DNA from: Galeruca laticollis | Lineage: Eukaryota > Arthropoda > Insecta > Coleoptera > Chrysomelidae | Length of the DNA: 64,000 bases | Direction: 5' to 3' | NCBI GenBank assembly: GCA_963921935.1 | Contig: OY998177.1 | Coordinates: forward strand, 9,947,754-10,011,753 | Shown: positions 56,786 to 64,000 of the stretch, piece after piece | Layout of the letters: every line of letters begins with the position of its first letter | Position numbering within the stretch: the stretch's first letter is position 1 | Made by a program: the position numbers and the translations under genes | The notes under the pieces: generated by a model | What the model was told of the DNA's origin: nothing | Databases searched by the model: none | The model's input: only the letters and a program-made list of their open reading frames with translations

Positions 56786-56806
56786 CCACACGTTGGGCCG
56801 CCAAAT
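56786..56806 (-). promoter_or_regulatory. Primer-binding-site-like segment of Gypsy-B
   Basis: Right after the 5' LTR the minus strand reads TTTGGCGGCCCAACGTGTGG, in the place and style of a tRNA primer-binding site. A second similar segment, CACCCAAAACGTGGGGTG, lies about 60 bases further on (56715-56735). The tRNA is not identified. Confidence 0.55.
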
Positions 56807-58168
56807 TGTAATATATTTATTTGTTCTACTGTTTTTATAATTATGTATTATATGATTTTATTTGAAATTTGATTATTAGATGCTGTTGTTACAATCGTGG
56901 TAGTAACTACACTAATGTGAAAACACCTTTGAATTTCCAAAGAATATTCCAAAATTGTCAATTATACTATTGCAAATCTATAGTGACTGCTTGTTCAATA
57001 TATTCTAAGACCATTAAATTATCTAATGACATCTACAATTTTTCTGTCACTGAAAATTAACTAAATGTCACTGATTATATCAAAAGTTTCATAGGATCCA
57101 AAATTTTTCAAATTCAATGAAATAGGAGTTGAACTAATACCAAAGTGAGTTGGAATCAAAAATTATATATTATATACCATCAGATAACAAGTGAAAATGA
57201 ATTATTATTCCCAAAATATAATAAAGAACAATAATCGTACTTTCTACGAACCTTAAAATTAAAAAAACAACCTATATACTAGAAGAACAACCTAATTAAC
57301 TACTTATTCTAAACGTTAAAATCGTCGAAAATTACACTTGACGTGTATAAATGTCAAATAACTATATGCGATAAAATTGTCTATTCAAAAAAATTTTCTC
57401 TTATCTTCAGGTGAAATTTTATATATCTTTAACGTTAATTTTGTCAGTATTCAAAAATGTGATATAGATGCATCTATCTTAATTTTATTTAAAGGCCTGT
57501 TAATTCTTGAAAAATAATTTATAAAATCTGGACTGGACTCACCAACTAGGTATCAGGATAACTCGTTCTGATTCTAAGCACGTCTTATAGAATCGCCGGA
57601 ACCACTTTTCTAAATTTATTATTTAGAACCCGGAAAAATCACTAACACCATTTCAATATAATTATTCAAGGAATTATTCACGCACTGATCTTATCATGCT
57701 AATTATTATAATCTGATGCTATTTTAATGTATCAATTACTATTATATTATTCAGCAAATTTGAGAGAACTCATATTAGATGTTCTCTCGAGAGGGGTTCA
57801 AAATCAACTAACTAAACTTTTTCCATAAAAAATTCTCTTCTCCTTTGGTTACCAAAGAATTCCTTTTTTTTTAAAAAAAAAATACAGATTTATGTTTTTA
57901 TATAACAAAGAGAGATTTTCATTCTTCAATTCTAATTGTAATTTTGCTACCAGCGACATCTGTATTCTTTTTTTAAAATCTTTATAAAATCTATGTATCA
58001 TTAAGTATCTTCTGCATTATTGTCATTCGAAATTGTAATGTCAAATTTTATTTGCATATTGAATCTTTTAAATTATTTATAATACATTGTATATCACTAG
58101 TATTACATCCAAATATGTACATTTTTCTTTATTTCAATGTTTTCTTTCGAATTTAGATAGAGTATATG

Positions 58169-58174
<6 letters not shown>
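56807..58174 (-). repeat. 5' LTR of Gypsy-B (1368 bp)
   Basis: On the plus strand it runs from TGTAATATATTTATTTG to GAGTATATGTATTAA. Nearly identical to 49925-51460 except for the missing 180 bases near 56933. Confidence 0.88.

Positions 58175-58203
<29 letters not shown>
58174..58203. repeat. (TA)n microsatellite, right flank of Gypsy-B
   Basis: A TA array abutting the LTR. It masks any 4-5 bp target duplication. Confidence 0.85.
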
Positions 58204-58206
<3 letters not shown>

Positions 58207-58978
58207 ACATATTATACATAAGGTGAAGTAAAAAGAGAGAGATGTTCGAAGGTGGTTTTCGTTTGGAAGGAGAATTTTGATTTTTTACATTGTTTTGTTG
58301 ATAAAAGTGGCCCTGTTGTAAGATTAGTTTCCTCTACAGGGCTAAAATAGAAATAAATTCACCAAAGTAACGATATCTTACTACCGAAGATAACACATTT
58401 TAGTCAGTGTTTGGATTTGGGTATTTATAAATAAATAGATCTCTTTATCTTAAAAAGCGATGGTATAAACTGCTTCTCATAGGGGAATTTCAGCACACTA
58501 TCGGCTAACTGTATGCTATTCAATAAATTTTACAGCATTTTCAACATTTCAGTCGTTTGCACAACGTTTAAGTGAGCATTGCGTTGCTTCAATGTCTTTT
58601 GAAGTTTTCCAGGTTATAATGTATTTTGCAGTATTATAGTACAGTTCCACTTTTTTATAATCTTTGCTGTTACCGTAAAATATGCAAATTTTACAATCAT
58701 TTGAATTAGCAGTCACTACACTTTAAGTTCAACTTTTCACACATTTCGAAACAACCTAGACTATTATGTTTCACTTATTTTAATGCCACGATTGTTTGTG
58801 CAGAGTCTAAATTTTGATTTTAAAAGCCTGAAAGCTTCAACTATCTTATTCCGAATAGAATAATTACGAGTATGATAATATTCAACTTTCTGTCAAAGTA
58901 AAAAAAATAAACAAAATGTATAAAGTCACTAAGCTCCTCAATATTATCTTAGTATCCTAAAATGTAACACATTTTTAG
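58204..58978. other. End of the 43 kb intron, no gene seen
   Basis: Unique-looking AT-rich sequence with no repeat family recognised, ending in the acceptor ACATTTTTAG. Confidence 0.5.
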
Positions 58979-59158
58979 GCTCTCCTAACATATATTTTGC
59001 AAGCGAATAGAGGAGTTACAGGGCAAGTTCTGGACGAGATCTCTGGCAAACCTGTAGAGGCGATAATGAAAATCACTGGTCGAAATATTCAGTTCAAGAA
59101 CTTTGGTCCAACAGGAGAATTTTGGAGAATATTACTGCCTGGGGAATATAACGTTGAG
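58979..59158 (+). CDS. Metallocarboxypeptidase exon: transthyretin-like domain
   Basis: A 60-codon exon, phase 0 at both ends, between ATTTTTAG and GTTAGT. It reads ALLTYILQANRGVTGQVLDE, then SGKPVEAIMKITGRNI, FGPTGEFWRILLPGEYNVE. This is the transthyretin-like beta-barrel that follows the catalytic domain in N/E carboxypeptidases (typical LIEQVHRGVKGxVxD...GDYWRLLLPGxYxV). Such enzymes remove C-terminal basic residues from peptides in the secretory path or at the cell surface. It joins in frame to exons 15868-15986 and 62902-63222. Confidence 0.93.
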
Positions 59159-59977
59159 GTTAGTAGAATGTGTTAGGAATTTGTAGGAAAAAATTGAAGG
59201 TGACGTTACTTTTTACCATGAATAGGGATGTTGCCTGTTTTTGGGAAAGTATTTTAAATCGTGCGGAGACTAGCAACCAATTCCTAGTGAGCTGAGTGTT
59301 ACTATCAATAATCTATGCTCCCTACCAACTTTGCTGCATGACTCAAAGGAGGAATTGGAAACATTAGCCTAAATTGTAGAAATAGATTGAGCATCATCTA
59401 AATAATATGGAACAGACTATTACAAATTAGTGGTTTTATATATTATCATGTGCCGTGTTAACCAATTAATAGGTTTCGATTAATTATTTTCGTGATACCA
59501 CTAGACATAAGTGATTAAATGTCAGTAACTATCGCTTCAAGAGAAAGTATTGCTCCTGGAAAGCTATTATGTAGTTGTTATAATTGTTTACAAATCCATC
59601 AAAAATATATTTCTGCCTGTAGTATGTGGCTGCCTTTTACACGTTTTATTCACACATCCGTTTTTCTCCCCACACACTTATACTACCTATTTTCTAATTT
59701 GCATGTTCTCCTGAAATTTTCGGTTCCCTCCTTGTCCAAGGGCGTTTTCCCAGTTATGCTGCGATTTATAGTAGCTGTCCTGTTGGTCTTACCATTGCCT
59801 TGAAAATTCTTGATTTGGTTTTTACTTTAATATAACTTTGCCGCCCAACCTATCTAATATGCGAGAAAAGTATTGGTTCACCACAGAAAAAGAAATTTGA
59901 GAAAATAATTGTGTTATTTTGCGTTTTTCATCAAGAACAACATGAAAAAACGGTTTTTAGAAAGGAAAAAAAGGTTT

Positions 59978-62335
59978 CAACGATTAAAACTAACTTTTAC
60001 GAATCTGTAAGAAGCCCTGAACAATTTTCTATTATAAAGTTGTCACTTGTATACACTTCGGGGGATGTATCGTGCTAACAAACCAAAATTTCTCCAAAAA
60101 TAACAAAAAATGTAGTATATCTGTATTTATAGGACCTGTTGTACTCGCTCTAGTCAACTAAAAATCAATAGAGTACATCTGTGAGATACCTTGAAAAATA
60201 TTCAATTATAAAACTGGTCACTTGTATACACTATGGAGGCTGAATCGTGCTAACACGAAATTTCTCCAAAAAGGACCAGAAATGTGGCACTTCAACTACC
60301 ATAGTACCCGTTGTACTAGCTCTGGTGAGCTAAAAATCAAAAGGATTTATCTATATGATATCCTGAACAATATTCAATCATAAAATTGGTCACTTGTATA
60401 CACTCTGGAGGCTGTATCTTGCTAACAATCCGAAAATTCTCCAAAAATGACAAAAATTTGGTACTTCAAGTACTATAGCAATCATTATACTGGCTTTAGT
60501 GAGCTGAATATCGATAGGAATTATCTTTGGTATGCTCTGAATAATATCCAATCATAAAATTGGTCACTTGTATATACTCCAGAGGCTGTATCGTGGCAAC
60601 AAACTTAAATTTCTCCAAAAATGTCATACTTAAAGTACTATAGCAGCTATTTTACTGGATCTGGTGATCTGAAAATCAATGAGGTTCATCTGCGACAGGT
60701 CTTGAATAATATTCAATTATAAAATTGGTGACTTGTTGCACTTTAGAGGCTGTATCGTGCTAAGAAACTGAAATTTCTCAAAAAATTACAAAAATGTCGT
60801 ACTTCAAGTACCATAGCACCCGTTGTACGGACTCGGGTGAGCTGAAAATCAATAGAGCTCATCTGTGAGATATCTTGAACAATATTCAAGCATGAAATTG
60901 GTGACTTGCTGCACTCCGGAGGGTGTATCGTCTAACAAGGCATGTAACGAAAAGTGGCCGACGACAACGACGACGACGACATACACCGGGATTTTTTACT
61001 AAAAACTGTTTTTTCGTGTCGTTTTTGACCTAAACCTAAAAATAACTCAAAATTTGTTCGATAATTCTAACTTTTTTTGGGGTAAACCAATACTTTTCTC
61101 CCATTTTAGATAGGTTGGGCGGAAAAGTAAATATCCTGTGTGTATGTCGTTGTCGTCGTCGTCGTTGTCGTCGGACACTTTTCGTTACATATCTTGTTAG
61201 CACGTTCCAGCCTCCGGAGTGCAACAGGTCACTAATTTTATAGTATAGTTTCGGACATCTTACAGACGAACCCTATCGATTATCAGCTTACCAGAGCCAG
61301 TACAACGAGTGCTCTGGTACTTGGAGTACGACATTTTTGTAATTTTTTGAGAAATTTCTGTTTGTTAGCACGATACATCCTCCGGAATACAGCAAGTCAC
61401 CAATTTTATGATTGAATATTATCCAGGACATCTGACGAATGAACCCTATCGATGTGCAGGTCACCAGAGCCAGAACAACAGGTGCTATAGTACTATAAGT
61501 ACGACATTTTTGTCATTTTTTGAGAAATTTCAGTTTCACAGCACGATACAGCCTCCGGTGTATATACAAGTGACCAATTTTATGACAAAAACTAATCCGG
61601 AGCGTCTCGTAGATAAACCCTATTGATTTTCAGCTCACCAGATCCAGAACAACAGGCGCTATAGTACTTTAAGTTGGACATTTTTATAATTTTTAGAAAT
61701 ATTCCAGCTTGTTAGCACGATACAGCCTCCGGTGTATATAAAAGGGACCAATTTTATGATTGGATATTATTCAGAGCATCTCAGAGATAAACCTTATCGA
61801 TATTCAGCACACTAAAGCCAGTACAACGGGTCCTATGGTACTTGAAGTACCAAATTTTCATCATTTTTGGAGAACTTTCAATTTGTTAGCACGATACAGC
61901 CTCCAGAGTGTATGTAAGTACCCAATTTGATGATTGAATATAGTTCAGGGCATCTAATAGATGGATCTTATCGATTTTTAGCTTATCAGAGCTAGTACAA
62001 CGGGTGCTAATGTACCTGAAGTGTCACAATTTGGTCCTTTCCGGAGAAATTTCGGGTTCTTAGCACGATACAGCCTGCGGAGTGTAAATATGTGACCAAT
62101 TTTATTATTGGATATTTTTCAAGGTGTCTCATAGATGTACCCTATTGATTTTCAGCTAACTAGAGCGAGTACAGCGAGTCCTATAAATCCAGATATATTA
62201 TTTTTTTGGTTATTTTTAGAGAAATTTCGGTTTGTTAGCACGATTCATCCCCCGAAGTGTATACAAGTGACAGTTTTATGATAAAATATTGTTCAGGGCA
62301 TCTCACAGTTGCGGAAAAGTTAGTTTTAATGTTTA
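59978..62335. repeat. Foldback element: two opposed arms of ~170 bp tandem repeats
   Basis: The outer ends mirror each other: ATTAAAACTAACTTTT at 59978 and GTTAGTTTTAAT at 62322. The left arm has five full units and one partial, starting near 60044, 60221, 60389, 60564, 60730 and 60901 (words CACTTGTATACACT, GAGGCTGTATCGTGCTAACA). The right arm has about seven inverted units, near 61186, 61365, 61537, 61710, 61887, 62058 and 62235 (TTAGCACGATACAGCCTCCG). The centre (60945-61185) is itself an inverted pair: ATGTAACGAAAAGTGGCCGA with CGACGACGAC, mirrored by CGTCGTCGTC and ACACTTTTCGTTACAT. An extra inverted copy of the centre's CCGCCCAACCTATCTAA lies outside at 59841. No transposase. Confidence 0.9.
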
Positions 62336-62569
62336 AAAGCGCGCATTTTTATTTCGCCATACTGTGCCATTCAAACATTCCGCTATTCTCGTTCCCTTTG
62401 TGGTCTGTTCTCTTGCCTCCCGCTTAGCATCACCACAATCTGAGATATCTATGCCTTGAATTTAATTTCCTACTAGATAACTTCGACTTCAACTTCCAGT
62501 TTATACCTTAATTGCGGTTTTGATGTTGTCAGGCATTTAGATTTCTGGACCGATATTCGTATATTGATT

Positions 62570-62830
62570 GATTTAGCAATGCTGTTGAATTAATGTAGTA
62601 GCCGTTCTCATTACTACGTCAATAATGATGTTAAAGAGGACCTCTCCTCTTGGGGAATCCCGTTTAGTCAGGACCACATTTATTTTTGCTTGAATCCGAT
62701 TCACTTTATAGATATTTTCTATGATTTTGTGTGGGATTTGCCTGTTGTAAAGCAGCTGTACAACGTCTCCCAATTGCACAAGATCCGCATCCGTGCAAGA
62801 TCTACCCGATCTAAATCCTTGCAGTTAGGA
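62570..62830 (-). pseudogene. LINE reverse transcriptase fragment
   Basis: On the minus strand it reads QGFRSGRSCTDADLVQLGDV, QIPHKIIENIYKVNRIQAKI and then RGEVLFNIIIDVVM, a short stretch of RT finger/palm (family pattern GFRxGRSTTDAI...GVRQGxxLSPLLFNIIID). The Leu-Ser-Pro part is deleted. It sits between the foldback element and the last exon. Confidence 0.7.
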
Positions 62831-62901
62831 TGTTAAGTATAGCACAAACTCATTTATTCAATAGCTTCAAAGATATATTGATAGGATACTTTTTGTTTTA
62901 G

Positions 62902-63222
62902 GTTGAGGCAAATGGATATTACAAAAAAAATCAAAATTTCATTGTAAAAGACTATGGAAAGGACCATCCTCGGTTGACCAAACTGGATATTTATCTTCTA
63001 AATTCATCAATTCCTACTACAACTGAAACAACAACAACTTCAACCACTCTACAGACAACCACATCAAGTATTATTGAAGAACAACTAACTACTCACATGA
63101 TAAATAGTACAAGTTTAGCGAATCCAATAGTTCAAACGCAATTATTAGGTTTTGTGGTATTTCTTGATATTGCGAAGTTAATATTATTTCAAAAACTTTG
63201 TTTCATACTATTATCGGTATGA
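62902..63222 (+). CDS. Metallocarboxypeptidase terminal exon: domain end, Thr-rich stalk, hydrophobic tail
   Basis: It opens in phase 0 after TTTTGTTTTAG. VEANGYYKKNQNFIVKDYGK completes the transthyretin-like domain. Then comes a mucin-like linker rich in Thr (PTTTETTTTSTTLQTTTSS), and a hydrophobic C-terminus, LLGFVVFLDIAKLILFQKLC, to the stop at 63222. A Thr stalk plus terminal hydrophobic stretch suggests cell-surface attachment, either by GPI as in carboxypeptidase M or by one membrane segment. The choice is inference. The gene is probably a single-domain CPM-like enzyme or the last repeat of a CPD/silver-like one. Confidence 0.92.
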   Translation, partial: VEANGYYKKNQNFIVKDYGKDHPRLTKLDIYLLNSSIPTTTETTTTSTTLQTTTSSIIEEQLTTHMINSTSLANPIVQTQLLGFVVFLDIAKLILFQKLCFILLSV

Positions 63223-63411
63223 TACTATTCGACACGGTATGAAAATTAAGTTCCTCCGTAATAATCTCATTTACTTCCGACGATTTGATTTCCTAATTTT
63301 GACAATGATAATTTTATTCAAGTAATGTTGAAAATTAGTCAAATTCATGTAAAAATGTTTCTTGGAAAACATTTTCTTCACTGGGTTTATGCCAAGCTTA
63401 CTGATGTAAAT

Positions 63412-63459
<48 letters not shown>

Positions 63460-64000
63460 CGATCTGGTGGATGATAATTCAACTACTCACTTCCGTAATT
63501 TCTTTTCTTATTATGATATTAGCAATTGTTACCCCAAATTTCGGAAATTCTCTAAACAAATATTAGATCAAATTTGAGGGCACTGTAAATTAATATATAA
63601 AACAATTCTAAAAACAATACCGTTTTCTCCAAATTTTCTAAATATTTGCTTTTCCTCATTTGTTCCGACTTTACCAACAGTAATAATTCCAGTTTCTCTC
63701 TAAATTATCCATTGGTACGTAAACATCAATATACCATCTTCTAATAAAATAATCACCGAATGAATACTTTTCTGCAGTTTTGCTAATTTATTACTCCTGC
63801 AATTGATTATTTCTCCACATAATAATAGTAGATTCATTTTTATAATATCAAATTTCACCTTTCTACCAGTATACAGGATATTTTTCGCAATTTTAGCTTC
63901 AACTATGAATTAGGCAAACATGAAAAGTAATTTTTACCATTTATCTGTGATATGTTCATCAAAACGACTAATTTTGCATAAAAACGTAATACCAAAATAT
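63223..64000. other. 3' untranslated/intergenic sequence
   Basis: No coding segment. A TA array lies at 63415-63458. An AATAAA at 63743-63748 could serve as polyadenylation signal, but the sequence is AT-rich and the match is weak evidence. Confidence 0.45.
63415..63458. repeat. (TA)n microsatellite
   Basis: A pure TA run in the region after the carboxypeptidase stop codon. Confidence 0.95.

Larger units (their letters stand above)
49925..58174 (-). mobile_element. Gypsy-B: young, nearly full-length Gypsy-type LTR retrotransposon
   Basis: Minus-strand order: 5' LTR (58174-56807), primer-binding-site-like segment, gag (56607-54805), -1 shift site, pol (54817-51691), polypurine tract (51476-51461), 3' LTR (51460-49925). 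The LTR pair differs by roughly a dozen visible substitutions in about 1.35 kb, plus one 180 bp gap, indicating a recent insertion. It inserted into or beside TA-repeat DNA (58174-58203 on the other side). Gag is intact; pol has one stop and two shifts. Confidence 0.92.
15987..58978 (+). other. ~43 kb transposon-filled intron of the carboxypeptidase gene
   Basis: Bounded by the donor GTAAGT at 15987 and the acceptor ACATTTTTAG ending at 58978. Both flanking exons are in phase 0 and encode adjacent parts of one domain arrangement. Everything between them that I can classify is mobile-element sequence, a retrocopied gene or unannotated AT-rich DNA. An unseen small exon is possible but not required by the protein alignment. 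Confidence 0.75.
59159..62901 (+). other. Last intron of the carboxypeptidase gene (3.7 kb)
   Basis: From GTTAGT to TTTTGTTTTAG. It holds about 0.8 kb without features (the frame at 59519-59803 has no known match), a foldback element (59978-62335) and a LINE RT scrap (62570-62830). Confidence 0.85.

Noticed and set aside
59519..59803. 94-residue plus frame in the last intron
   Set aside because: No recognised domain, not flanked by splice sites that keep phase, and the exon-to-exon protein match does not need it.
60044..62300. CRISPR-like or satellite array
   Set aside because: Units of about 170 bp lie head-to-tail without spacers and in two opposed arms; this is a foldback structure in a eukaryotic intron.

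Overview
This window is AT-rich eukaryotic nuclear DNA, almost certainly from an insect. The evidence is the set of families present: piggyBac, Harbinger with a MADF-BESS partner, mariner/Tc1, hAT, Gypsy, a Penelope-like element, several non-LTR clades and TA microsatellites, plus spliceosomal GT/AG exons of a metallocarboxypeptidase. A beetle is plausible but the sequence does not prove it. There are no bacterial-type operons, rRNA, tRNA or CRISPR. The only host protein-coding gene I can support is the 3' end of an M14 N/E-type carboxypeptidase on the + strand (exons 15868-15986, 58979-59158 and 62902-63222). Its catalytic N-terminal exons were not found and probably lie to the left of the window. 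Nearly all the rest is transposon sequence, much of it sitting in one ~43 kb intron of that gene. Layout: 1-617 piggyBac fragment; 618-6440 two inverted Harbinger C-terminal arms around a decayed LINE (1545-5565) that ends in a 350 bp (ATAGA)n tail and carries a small MITE; 6880-15123 a defective Gypsy element (Gypsy-A), split by a TA-flanked DNA transposon (7178-12593) that is itself split by a CR1/Jockey-like LINE (9100-11804). The Gypsy-A polyprotein ends in a macro domain and a CCCH zinc finger. The carboxypeptidase exon at 15868 follows. Inside the 43 kb intron lie TACAGGGTG-type MITEs; a mariner-like element with long TIRs (17571-22570) split by a Harbinger element whose two genes are interleaved on opposite strands (19009-21918); a family of CGAGCGAGC-containing repeats; a Jockey LINE (23650-27987); an RTE-like fragment; a Tc1-like pseudogene; an unclassified RT/nuclease retroelement split by a hAT relic (35022-38690); an intronless broken copy of a USP2-like deubiquitinase (38860-41012); a Gypsy gag relic (41816-43336); a tandem and palindromic Penelope-like block with a hammerhead-like motif (44446-49852); and a young, nearly complete Gypsy element (Gypsy-B, 49925-58174) with intact gag, a -1 slippery site and a broken pol. 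The last intron of the gene (59159-62901) holds a foldback element built of ~170 bp tandem repeats in two opposed arms. How the pieces relate: most coding content is selfish, and almost every transposon gene has stops, shifts or missing catalytic parts. The Harbinger transposase is the most intact. The insertions record nested waves. The youngest clear event is Gypsy-B, whose LTRs differ at roughly 1 percent of aligned positions by eye. For the host gene the consequence would be a very long, repeat-filled primary transcript containing large inverted repeats.
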